Positions 1-8,553 of a stretch of 64,000 nt of DNA are shown here, piece after piece. Both the position numbers and the translations under genes were made by a program. The notes beneath the pieces are model-generated. The model saw only the letters and a program-made list of their open reading frames with translations, had not been told where the DNA came from and searched no databases. The DNA is from Clostridium_AI sp964409685 (lineage in GTDB: Bacteria > Bacillota > Clostridia > Lachnospirales > Lachnospiraceae), in assembly GCA_964409685.1 (NCBI GenBank), contig CAYPEJ010000019.1, positions 25,100-89,099 on the forward strand, given 5' to 3'. Numbering within the stretch: the stretch's first letter is position 1; every line of letters begins with the position of its first letter.

Positions 1-981
1 AGGGGTAAATCTAGTATCAGAAAATACTTTAATCGAAATGTCCACTAACACCATATCTTCATTTAATATAAGATAATCGGATAACTTACTATCGCCTGAT
101 AGTTCCTTCGCCCCAAAACAAGCACCTATCGTATATAAATTTTGCCCAAGGAATACTCTTCTACCAACACAAAGCCCTTCTAATACCGACTTGTGCCAAT
201 CTCCTTCAAATCCTTGCCCTGTAACATAAATAGTAGACACAATCTTTTTATACAACGCATTTTTCGTGATTCCATCTAATATATACGCAAAATCTGTATC
301 TCCATTATCTTGTAATAACATTTCATAAGACAACTGATCCGAAAAATCCTTTTTCTCAACTCCAACAGTAATCGGCGTCGTTCTTCGATTCATAAAGATT
401 CGGTAAAAATACAACCCTCTTCTAGAAAAATCAAATAGTCCAACATCATTTAACCACAATTCTTTTTTTTGTCTTAATGCATAATAAATGTAACTTTCTT
501 GATGACTCAATACAACTACTCTATCTTTGTCTAATCCTAGTTGATGTAACGCATCCATAAGACAGTCGCATAAATGCTTTGTCTTATGTTGCACGGTCAC
601 TGCTAATTTCTGAATACGGTCTTCTGGAAACTGCACAGCTACTAGGTTTAAACATCTTTGTAGATATTTCTTTAAAATTTCAACCGGTTCCCACTCTTTT
701 TCATAATAGATAATCGGTTCCCCTTCTTCCATCTTCCATATAAAATCATACAAGAGTGGAATCTGTTCTTCCATCGCAACGTCTACAGCATCTTGTCCAA
801 AATACCACTGCTGCATATCCTGTTTCGCCGATAACACAGTAGGAATTAAAAATACTTCCTCCCCTGGTTTTTGTGAAATCGAACACGGTTCAAAGAGCGC
901 TTCATCATAGTAGCTCATCTGTGAGTATTCATTTCCTAAGTCAAATCCAATTATTAAATTCTGTCCTGCTATGACAAACAC
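1..981 (-). CDS. Actin-like ATPase-fold protein, DUF5716-like (3' part cut by window edge)
   Basis: This open frame runs leftward from codon 981-979 through base 1 with no stop, so the C-terminal part lies outside the window; 327 codons are visible. The N-terminus contains IIGFDLGNEYSQMSYYD, which fits the phosphate-1 loop of actin/Hsp70-type ATPases, and a later VTGQGFEGDW resembles their adenosine loop. I believe it matches the Lachnospiraceae DUF5716 family, which sits beside DUF5717 genes, but this is from memory. It begins straight after the stop of the 1201-residue gene upstream, in the same frame. The start is unclear: GTG at 981-979 overlaps the AGGAGG box, whereas ATA at 972-970 lies 8 bases after it and would give a protein starting (M)AGQNLIIGFDLG. 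No ATG is available before residue 22. Function unknown. Confidence 0.75.
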   Translation of the reverse strand, partial: MFVIAGQNLIIGFDLGNEYSQMSYYDEALFEPCSISQKPGEEVFLIPTVLSAKQDMQQWYFGQDAVDVAMEEQIPLLYDFIWKMEEGEPIIYYEKEWEPVEILKKYLQRCLNLVAVQFPEDRIQKLAVTVQHKTKHLCDCLMDALHQLGLDKDRVVVLSHQESYIYYALRQKKELWLNDVGLFDFSRRGLYFYRIFMNRRTTPITVGVEKKDFSDQLSYEMLLQDNGDTDFAYILDGITKNALYKKIVSTIYVTGQGFEGDWHKSVLEGLCVGRRVFLGQNLYTIGACFGAKELSGDSKLSDYLILNEDMVLVDISIKVFSDTRFTP

Positions 982-984
982 CTC

Positions 985-3900
985 CTAATCCAGCATTTTA
1001 AAATGCTCGGACATTATTGTTTTAGCTGTCACATACTGCTTCATAAGCTCCAGTACGGTCTTGCTATCTTGCATTTCCTTTGCTACAAGCAAGGAATTTA
1101 GTAGACTATATTCACTGTCTGTCTCTGACATATCATCTTCGTAGCGAATGGTCACTACATCCGTTTGTTTTTCTTCCTGTCCAGTTTGTTCCGCAACCTG
1201 TTTCTCTGCAACATTCTTCTCCGTGATTTTTTTCTCGGTAAAATAATAAGATAACGTATCACCATGGAACAGGATAAATCGCTTCACATAAAGACCTTGG
1301 TACATATTTTCTATTACTTCGTCCTTATAATGTTTTCCATCATAAGAGTAATGTAAAATAACCTTACTTTCACTATCTCCACGATATTCCACTAAATATT
1401 TATTCGCCAACTCATAAGGCAACGGAACATGTTTCTTGAACGAGCTAAAGAATGCAGGTGCAATCTGCTGTTTTACAAGTTCCTGTATCTGAATCTCAAC
1501 ATACTCTCTTTCCTGTTCCTCTAAACTTTCCTTTTGGCTCAACAATTTCAGATACGCAAGATTTATTATCATACATTGATTTAGAGAAATATAATCTTTT
1601 ACAACATCTTGTAATTTTGCATGAATCACTTCATCCTTCAATAAATATTGATACGACTGATATGCCAAATATGCACGAATTACTAACTTATCTTTCCCAT
1701 CGTATTGGTTGTAACGCAAGAACACATCCAGTACCTCTGTTTTCTTTGTCTCCATCTCTACAAATAAACTTTGAGATACAATTTGCTCCTCTAGTTCATG
1801 ACAAGGAATGTCGTAATGCTTTGCAACATCCCACAACTGCAATAACTGGCTCACATTTCCAATAAAATGTTCACACAAGAATTCCGTAATCGTTCTATCA
1901 TGTTTTCCTTGTGCTAATGCATAATAGCACATTTCCAAAAATACTGGTGTAAATTCCTGTTCTACATGATTTTTTAGCTGCTTCATACAATATACAAGCA
2001 CTCGCTTCGGAGAAAGTTTATCGTAACCATACTGTTCAAATAGTGGTTCCAATTCTTCGTCCAGTCCACGTAAGATACACAATTCCATCATGCGAACTCG
2101 ATCTTCTGGCAACAAATATTCCATCTCCACTTGACCGAGCATCGTATCCAACAACGCCACTTGTGACGTTTCATAATAATAGTTGACTAACTTAACATAA
2201 CAACTCCAATGGAATGATGGCTTTAATTCCTCTAATAACAACAAACGTTTGCGCAATGCAAGGGCTGTCTGTGCATTATTATGGTAGATTTCTAATTGTT
2301 CATATAAATATAGAAGCAACATCCCATTTTCCTGTGCATACATAAAGCATTCTTTTGCATATTCATCTAAGGATAAATATTTTTGCAAACAATACTCAAT
2401 GGTCTTCGAATAACGATTATTTTTGCGATCTACTAAGAAAATCTGTGCAGAATCTGTGTAAATCGCCACTTGTGCCATTCCATCTTCTAATGGCATATAC
2501 ACTTCTTTCGTTACTTCCTCATGAACTACTACAACACCAATCATCTCTGGATTATTACAACGTAACTCATGTAAGAACATCACATATGGTAAATGTCTCT
2601 TTACTTCTTCCTCTAGTTCACTTTCCTTACACAACTCTTCATATAAGATTGCCAGAAATGGATTCATCGCGTGCTTTTCAATTTCTTTTAAGGTGAATTC
2701 CTTAATCTGCTCACGATATTTTTCAACTAGCTCACGCTCGTATTCTTCTTGATGCCTCAAGATATTGGCATACAAAAAGGCACGTTTCTTATCTGGAAGC
2801 GTACAATTCATAACAAAATACGTTAACAAGCTTTCTGGAAGTTCTCGATTCAAATCATCTTCCACGCAGTACATATAGTATTCATACAATTGTAAGATAC
2901 GCACTTGTTGTTCGACTCCAAGTTCATACCATTTAAAATATCCAGCACCTACCTTCTGCGCCCTAACCAACATACTTAAAATAGTTTGTAGTACTTCCAC
3001 ATCCGGCTTTTCTTCATATAGCTTCTCTAAGCAGTGATACACCACTGGGTGAAATTTCTTAAGTTTCGAAACTTCTAATAAATAGAATTGTTTTACTTCC
3101 TCTGTCATACAATTCTCACGAATCATCCAGTTAATAACTGGTATGGATTCCGCCGTTGCATCCTTTAAAAATGCTGGATACATTTTGTATATACTACTCA
3201 TCTCATGGTAAATAATATTACTTTTAACGCCTACTTGTAATAAACGTTTTAACTCTTCAAAACGCTTTCTTGCATCACTCATGTAAACCTGATTTACATT
3301 CATTAAGAACCAAAAGATTCTCCAGTTATCAGGCTCTTTTTCGTAACAAGCTTCTATCGCCACACTTGCTTCTTCAATTTTCTCAGGAGCTCGATCTTTC
3401 ATCGCATAAAGATATTGATACGCACAATAATAAGTGGAATTTTCTTCTTCCCACTTAGATTTTTCTTCTTCCATATATTGAAAACATTCTTCTATCTCAT
3501 CTTCTTCTCCAACGGAAACAGCAAGATGTCCCTTTAGAAAATAGTATAATTCTTTATTTCCCGAATCATAAATCTGAGTAAGCAATTGTCGCATTTCTGT
3601 CACATATTGTTCGACTGCGATTCTTCCCATTCGGAAATTCAAATAATTCTGTGTTAAGCTAATTAAATTCCCTTGTTCTACATAAGATGAATTTTCTTTC
3701 TTATCCTCTTTTACTTCCTCTTTTTCGCCATGAGCAATTACTTCTACCGTAAAGCTTTGATACTGTGTCTTTAATGTAATATGTCCGATATTACTTCCTG
3801 GGTTTAACTTGTCCTTGCGAACCAAGAACTTCAAATTAAAACTATTTCCAATAAAATTTTCTGACCATATGATTTTGTGCTCTGGTTCAATAAAATCCAC

Positions 3901-4590
3901 GTCGGTTCCTACATGAATCTCACAGTATCCCCAATTGTCCTTATGAAGCACAATTTTATCTTCCAAAGATTCTTCCACATTGGAGTATTCAATAAATGAT
4001 TTATCTACAGTAAGATTGATACGCACCTTCTTATGTATCGAAATCAAAAATTCCTCCATCGCATGACTAGTAGAAATGCTTTTCATTAAGCTATGATATA
4101 ATACTTCATTTTTGGAATCATGAGCTAATAATTTCTCGGCGAACTGTTCGGATTTGAATAATTTTAATGCACTAAGCCAATCCTTCTTGGCTAAATTGGC
4201 AAATTGAAATAAATCTCTGATTTTCCCTAATTCCGTCATAAAATAAGGAACTTCTACTTTTGCCACAAATGGAATCTCATATTCTCCACAATTGCTTATC
4301 ACTTGAATCGTACCAACATGCGTCTCTCCCGCTGGAAGATTGGTTGCATCATACGTAAAGTCTATCTTCGCTTCTGTTCCAGTAAAAGATGTATTTGAAA
4401 GTTTTAAAAAGTGATCCGTCTTCGAAAGAATACCCTTTATTGGTATGCCGGCTTTCGTGGTAATCGTGAAATTTCCTTCATAAACCTTGCCTGCCTCCAA
4501 ACTAAATTCAATGGATTCCTGAGAAAACAAAAGGCTTGGTTTCTCATACTGAAACACACCTCTTGAAAACTTCGTTAATTTTTCTTTCAT
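985..4590 (-). CDS. Large helical-repeat protein, DUF5717-like
   Basis: The protein has 1201 residues. Roughly the first 110 residues, and again about 190-290, look like beta-sandwich modules (for example SLEAGKVYEGNFTITTKAG). Most of the rest, about 310-1050, is Leu/Glu/Tyr-rich helical repeat of TPR type with no signal peptide or membrane segment. A charged low-complexity stretch (repeated TEKN/AEKQ) lies near residue 1140. I recognise it as the DUF5717-type protein of Lachnospiraceae; its biochemical role is not known. It is followed with no gap by an actin-like ATPase gene, so the two are very likely one transcript and may form an ATPase-scaffold pair, which is inference. The ATG at 4590 is accepted because the N-terminus MKEKLTKFSRGVFQYEKP looks family-typical. 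Confidence 0.8.
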   Translation of the reverse strand: MKEKLTKFSRGVFQYEKPSLLFSQESIEFSLEAGKVYEGNFTITTKAGIPIKGILSKTDHFLKLSNTSFTGTEAKIDFTYDATNLPAGETHVGTIQVISNCGEYEIPFVAKVEVPYFMTELGKIRDLFQFANLAKKDWLSALKLFKSEQFAEKLLAHDSKNEVLYHSLMKSISTSHAMEEFLISIHKKVRINLTVDKSFIEYSNVEESLEDKIVLHKDNWGYCEIHVGTDVDFIEPEHKIIWSENFIGNSFNLKFLVRKDKLNPGSNIGHITLKTQYQSFTVEVIAHGEKEEVKEDKKENSSYVEQGNLISLTQNYLNFRMGRIAVEQYVTEMRQLLTQIYDSGNKELYYFLKGHLAVSVGEEDEIEECFQYMEEEKSKWEEENSTYYCAYQYLYAMKDRAPEKIEEASVAIEACYEKEPDNWRIFWFLMNVNQVYMSDARKRFEELKRLLQVGVKSNIIYHEMSSIYKMYPAFLKDATAESIPVINWMIRENCMTEEVKQFYLLEVSKLKKFHPVVYHCLEKLYEEKPDVEVLQTILSMLVRAQKVGAGYFKWYELGVEQQVRILQLYEYYMYCVEDDLNRELPESLLTYFVMNCTLPDKKRAFLYANILRHQEEYERELVEKYREQIKEFTLKEIEKHAMNPFLAILYEELCKESELEEEVKRHLPYVMFLHELRCNNPEMIGVVVVHEEVTKEVYMPLEDGMAQVAIYTDSAQIFLVDRKNNRYSKTIEYCLQKYLSLDEYAKECFMYAQENGMLLLYLYEQLEIYHNNAQTALALRKRLLLLEELKPSFHWSCYVKLVNYYYETSQVALLDTMLGQVEMEYLLPEDRVRMMELCILRGLDEELEPLFEQYGYDKLSPKRVLVYCMKQLKNHVEQEFTPVFLEMCYYALAQGKHDRTITEFLCEHFIGNVSQLLQLWDVAKHYDIPCHELEEQIVSQSLFVEMETKKTEVLDVFLRYNQYDGKDKLVIRAYLAYQSYQYLLKDEVIHAKLQDVVKDYISLNQCMIINLAYLKLLSQKESLEEQEREYVEIQIQELVKQQIAPAFFSSFKKHVPLPYELANKYLVEYRGDSESKVILHYSYDGKHYKDEVIENMYQGLYVKRFILFHGDTLSYYFTEKKITEKNVAEKQVAEQTGQEEKQTDVVTIRYEDDMSETDSEYSLLNSLLVAKEMQDSKTVLELMKQYVTAKTIMSEHFKMLD

Positions 4591-4601
4591 TGCATGTCTC
4601 C

Positions 4602-4630
4602 TTGCTTTTTCATAAAAAACGACTTATAAT
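4602..4630 (+). promoter_or_regulatory. Sigma-A-type promoter for the aminotransferase gene
   Basis: TTGCTT (4602-4607), a 17-base spacer and a perfect TATAAT (4625-4630) point toward the plus-strand gene starting at 4685. A second TATAAT reads on the minus strand at 4638-4643 with only a poor -35 (TTTTCT), and may serve the gene starting at 4590. The two divergent promoters would then lie almost back to back. Confidence 0.5.
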
Positions 4631-4684
4631 ATTGACAATTATAACACTGAATTAGAAAAAAGAAAAGGAAAAGGGCGAAGTACT

Positions 4685-5833
4685 ATGATAAAACAAGAAG
4701 AACTTTCCTCCAATCAGGAAAACCATACAATCAAGCAAAAAGAACACTTTCATGGAAGTGACTTAGAAAAGATAGAGCAAATATTCCACATTAAAAAGGA
4801 AGATATTACTAGTTTTTCAGCAAACGTGAATCCCCTTGGCATCTCTTACAAACTACGCAATACACTTTCGAATCATATTGACGCAATCACCAGCTACCCT
4901 GACCGTGAATATAGCTCCTTACGAGAAAGTATCGGGAATTATGTAAACATTGATAAAGACTACATTATGGTTGGAAATGGTTCTACCGAATTGATTTCAA
5001 ACTTTATCAGTATCATTGCACCAAAAAAAGCCTTATTATTAGGACCAACTTACTCCGAGTATGAACGTGAGATTACATTATGTGGTGGAACATTTGAATA
5101 TTACTATTTAAATAAGGAAGCGAATTTTACACTATCCGTAGAAGATTTTGTTCGTCAACTATCTGACGACCTTGATTTATTCATCTTATGTAATCCAAAT
5201 AATCCAACTTCTACAACTCTTACAACGGAAGAAATACGACATATTTTAACTGCCTGCAAGGAAAAGGGAATCTATGTTGTGATCGATGAAACATATGTGG
5301 AATTTGTAGAACATATCGAGGAGATTACTGCGATTCCTCTTGTAAAGGAATTTGATAACGTAACAATTTTAAGAGGCATCTCAAAATTCTTCGCAGCACC
5401 TGGTCTTCGACTTGGTTATGCTGTGTGCGGAAATAATGCTCTTTTACAAGAAATTAAGGAAAAGAAAAATCCTTGGACAATCAACAGTCTTGCTTCTATC
5501 GCTGGTGAGATAATGTTTACCGATAATGAGTATATCGCAGAAACAAGAAATCTAATCGCAACAGAACGTGAACGTCTTTGTAAGAAATTAAGCAGTTATT
5601 CTGAATTTAAAGTGTATCCTTCTACTGCGAACTTTGTATTGGTAGAAATTAAAAAAGAAGGAATCACTGCCTATGACTTATTCGAAGTAGCCATTCGCAA
5701 AGGTTTGATGATTCGCGATTGTTCTTCTTTCCAAGGTCTAGGAGATTCCTTCTTCCGTTTTTGTTATATGTCTCCAGAAAAGAATGATGAACTAGTGAAT
5801 ACGATTATTGAGTTCGTGGTTCATAGCAAATAG
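4685..5833 (+). CDS. PLP-dependent class I/II aminotransferase, HisC/CobD-like
   Basis: The 382-residue protein has the fold-type I aminotransferase landmarks: SANVNPLG near residues 45-52, NPNNPTS at about 170-176, DETYVEF with the PLP-nitrogen Asp at 201, the Schiff-base lysine K234 in SKFFAAPGLRLGY, and a substrate-carboxylate Arg nearby. The opening HGSDLEKI...FSANVNPLG layout resembles L-threonine-O-3-phosphate decarboxylase (CobD) and histidinol-phosphate aminotransferase. No cobalamin or histidine genes lie nearby, so the substrate cannot be assigned. It starts with ATG after a purine-rich leader and stands alone on the plus strand. Its stop is two bases from the stop of a convergent HD-GYP gene, leaving no room for a separate terminator. 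Confidence 0.8.
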   Translation: MIKQEELSSNQENHTIKQKEHFHGSDLEKIEQIFHIKKEDITSFSANVNPLGISYKLRNTLSNHIDAITSYPDREYSSLRESIGNYVNIDKDYIMVGNGSTELISNFISIIAPKKALLLGPTYSEYEREITLCGGTFEYYYLNKEANFTLSVEDFVRQLSDDLDLFILCNPNNPTSTTLTTEEIRHILTACKEKGIYVVIDETYVEFVEHIEEITAIPLVKEFDNVTILRGISKFFAAPGLRLGYAVCGNNALLQEIKEKKNPWTINSLASIAGEIMFTDNEYIAETRNLIATERERLCKKLSSYSEFKVYPSTANFVLVEIKKEGITAYDLFEVAIRKGLMIRDCSSFQGLGDSFFRFCYMSPEKNDELVNTIIEFVVHSK

Positions 5834-5835
5834 TT

Positions 5836-7503
5836 CTAATCTGGATATTTCTTTGTGATTTCTTCAAATTCTGCGAAGTGATCACAGAATATTTTTACTA
5901 CAGCTGGGTCAAAGTGTTTTCCACTTTGGCTCACTATTTCGTTATAGGCTGCTTCTAAACTCCATTTCTCTTTATAAGAACGCTTGCTAATTAAAGCATC
6001 GAAGACATCTACTACTGCCATGATACGACTGTAATAATCGATTTGCTCCCCCTTCATACCAAGATATCCTGAACCATCCCATTTTTCGTGATGTTGTAAT
6101 GCAATGACTTTCGCAAGTTCCATTACTTGTCCAGGGGAATATCGTAGTAATTCATATCCATAATGAACATGTTTCTTTATTTCGTCGAACTCTTCCTCAG
6201 TCAACTTACCTTTTTTCTCAATAATCTCAGATGGAATCATTAATTTACCAATATCGTGCATCATGGAAGCCACTGCAAGATTGTCAATTTCTTTTTCTGA
6301 TAAATGAATAGCAGTTGCCATAACTCTCATATACTCGGATACACGCTTGATATGCTGTCCTGTTTGCTTTGATTTGGACTCGCTTATCTCAGCAAATGCT
6401 CGAACCAATTCTTCTTGGGTTTCATACATTTCTTCTTTCAATCTCGTATTACTTAATGCCAGTTTCAGATTTCCATACATAATCTCTAATTCTTGTTTCA
6501 ACTGACTGATATTCTGACTTTCAAAACAATTTTTTAACACTAGAAATGCATTTAATTCATATTGTTCATAGAATAACAACACAATACATCCTTTTTGCAT
6601 CTCAATGGATGGTTCCGTATGTTTACTATAGCAAGGGAAAATCATTTCTTTTCCATCAATCCAAACAATAATATCATCTTGTTTCCTTTTAATCGTCTCG
6701 GTTGACAAATCATCCCTAAACATTTTAAATGTCTCACGGTTATCTACAGATCCATCTGCAATACCAAAGAACGATTGATAGTCACTTTCAATCCTACAAC
6801 GCGCACTTACTAAACATTTAAATGCAGTGAATACTACAACTGCTAAATCTCTCTCATTATTTGCTTGAAACATGGAATTTGTATTGGAAACAATGACATC
6901 TAAACTATCCCTACTCTGCTTGATATCATCCGAATATGTAATAAAAGATTTAAATAACCTAGATGTTCGAACGGTAAGTAATACTAAGACTGCAGAAATC
7001 GCAATATACTCGATTGCTCTTGGCAACAACCCATACACAATAATTTTATATAAGGAATGTAACGGATCACTTCCCATAAGCGTTACATATAGGCTCATCA
7101 CATGACTAAATGTCATAGCAAGCAAGGAACTTACAATGGTAAACGCTGTGAGCCTTACATCAAAATACAAACATGCAATTACAAGTGGAAGAATAAACAT
7201 AAGCACTGCATGGTAGGTTAAGAACATATACAATAAAGACACAAATAATATAACACACAAAATAATCAAGTACTTTAACACTACATGTTTTAACTCAATA
7301 ATATCAACCAAAACGGTTGGCAGTAAAAGCAACACTGCCGACATAAGCATAACCTTATTAAATCCTTCTTGGTTAATGATAAAAACATCTTTCATATTGA
7401 GTATCCACACTATAAATATCAAGACCAATACAAAGCGTAGTTGCTTGGATACCATACGGTTTACCGCATAACTATTATCTTCAATAATCTGCGAATAGTC
7501 CAT
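5836..7503 (-). CDS. Membrane HD-GYP domain phosphodiesterase
   Basis: A 555-residue protein. Residues about 20-185 form six or seven hydrophobic segments, an integral membrane sensor region. A variable cytoplasmic region at about 190-345 may be a degenerate GAF domain. A coiled-coil linker (355-380) leads to a C-terminal HD-GYP domain with H384, the HD pair H416-D417 (MMHDIGK) and HHEKWDGSGY at 471-480. The usual GYP reads GYL here, a variation that occurs in active-looking homologues. HD-GYP enzymes hydrolyse cyclic di-GMP or related dinucleotides. The gene has a GGAGG box before ATG 7503 and lies 12 bases downstream of a metallophosphoesterase gene, so the two are probably cotranscribed. 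Confidence 0.85.
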   Translation of the reverse strand: MDYSQIIEDNSYAVNRMVSKQLRFVLVLIFIVWILNMKDVFIINQEGFNKVMLMSAVLLLLPTVLVDIIELKHVVLKYLIILCVILFVSLLYMFLTYHAVLMFILPLVIACLYFDVRLTAFTIVSSLLAMTFSHVMSLYVTLMGSDPLHSLYKIIVYGLLPRAIEYIAISAVLVLLTVRTSRLFKSFITYSDDIKQSRDSLDVIVSNTNSMFQANNERDLAVVVFTAFKCLVSARCRIESDYQSFFGIADGSVDNRETFKMFRDDLSTETIKRKQDDIIVWIDGKEMIFPCYSKHTEPSIEMQKGCIVLLFYEQYELNAFLVLKNCFESQNISQLKQELEIMYGNLKLALSNTRLKEEMYETQEELVRAFAEISESKSKQTGQHIKRVSEYMRVMATAIHLSEKEIDNLAVASMMHDIGKLMIPSEIIEKKGKLTEEEFDEIKKHVHYGYELLRYSPGQVMELAKVIALQHHEKWDGSGYLGMKGEQIDYYSRIMAVVDVFDALISKRSYKEKWSLEAAYNEIVSQSGKHFDPAVVKIFCDHFAEFEEITKKYPD

Positions 7504-7515
7504 GAATACCTCCTA

Positions 7516-8373
7516 TCAATTTATCTTAAGTTGCTTGGCTGCAATTCCCCAATATTTTTCTGGAATAGTCCCATTCACAATTTCAATATTATCTTGGGAA
7601 GCTAGGTCATAAGCAAGTTTTGCGCATTTTGGTCCCATATTTACACCTGTCTCAATGGATTTTAGAATACACTTTGGCCAATAAAATGCTTTTTCCATTA
7701 GTGAACTCTCCATGAAAAATCTGTGCAATTTTTCATAGTCATAAGGAATTGTAATAAGCTTGCAATCCCAACCCTTTTTCGTCCATTCCAATATAGCGAA
7801 ATTTGCTGTCTTTGGTTTTCCTATCGCCACACCTATAGAACCTGGATTAATTAAAATCTTATCTTTGTATCGATAAGAGAATTGGTGATGGGTATGTCCA
7901 CCCAACATCACTTTTACTGGCATCTGTTGCAAATACGTATTGGTATTATCTTTCTCTGGATGTAACAACTCTCTTGAGGAATGTGGCGAACCATGTACCA
8001 GTAAAATATCATCCATTCCTTCATATTTTAATACCATATGATTTTTTCTCTTACGAAATTCTGTAATATCATCATGATTTAAATGTTCGTATGTGTAAAG
8101 CAAACTCCCCTTATAAGAAGAATACTCCCAATCATCACTGGCTCCATCCTCATGTTCTATAAAATATTCTTCACGATTTCCTCTTACATGATGTGTTTCA
8201 TACAAACGATCCAATGTTCTTATTCGTTCTAAAGTAATCTCAGGTTTGGGACAATCACTTATGCTATCTCCTAAGAAAATTATTTGATCTACTTTATGCT
8301 GGTTTATGAATTCAATACAAGCGTCTAATGCAATATAGTTACTATGAATGTCACTAAAAATGGCAATTCGCAT
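7516..8373 (-). CDS. Calcineurin-like metallophosphoesterase
   Basis: The 285-residue protein carries the full metallophosphatase motif series: SDIHSN with D8 and H10, FLGDSISD with D36, RGNREEY in place of GNH(D/E), VHGSPHS, and GGHTHHQF. This is the YfcE/MJ0936-like class of small bacterial phosphodiesterases. There is no signal peptide, so it should be cytoplasmic. The true substrate is unknown; family members act on phosphodiesters of varied kinds. AGAAGG lies before ATG 8373. It is the promoter-proximal gene of a likely two-gene unit with the HD-GYP gene downstream. Confidence 0.85.
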   Translation of the reverse strand: MRIAIFSDIHSNYIALDACIEFINQHKVDQIIFLGDSISDCPKPEITLERIRTLDRLYETHHVRGNREEYFIEHEDGASDDWEYSSYKGSLLYTYEHLNHDDITEFRKRKNHMVLKYEGMDDILLVHGSPHSSRELLHPEKDNTNTYLQQMPVKVMLGGHTHHQFSYRYKDKILINPGSIGVAIGKPKTANFAILEWTKKGWDCKLITIPYDYEKLHRFFMESSLMEKAFYWPKCILKSIETGVNMGPKCAKLAYDLASQDNIEIVNGTIPEKYWGIAAKQLKIN

Positions 8374-8474
8374 CTTTTACCTTCTTTCTTCTTTTAGCTT
8401 TATGGTATAAGCCGTACTATTTAGCATATCCAATTGTAGACTTCTTAAACCATCATACATCATTAACATGCTAA

Positions 8475-8524
8475 CAAAAAAAGTTCGAAATGACAATCCT
8501 ATAAATTAGATGAAATTTCGAACT
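8475..8524 (-). terminator. Rho-independent terminator after the double-HD gene
   Basis: AAGTTCGAAAT (8481-8491) pairs perfectly with ATTTCGAACTT (8514-8524) over 11 bases. On the minus strand the stem is followed by six T (8480-8475). It lies 30 bases past the stop of the gene ending at 8554. Confidence 0.75.
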
Positions 8525-8553
8525 TATTATATACTTTCTTTGTATGAAACCTA

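Noticed and set aside
1452..3458. Several plus-strand frames of 60-137 codons
   Set aside because: They lie opposite the 1201-residue gene, lack ribosome binding sites and have shadow-like His/Leu/Ser-rich composition.
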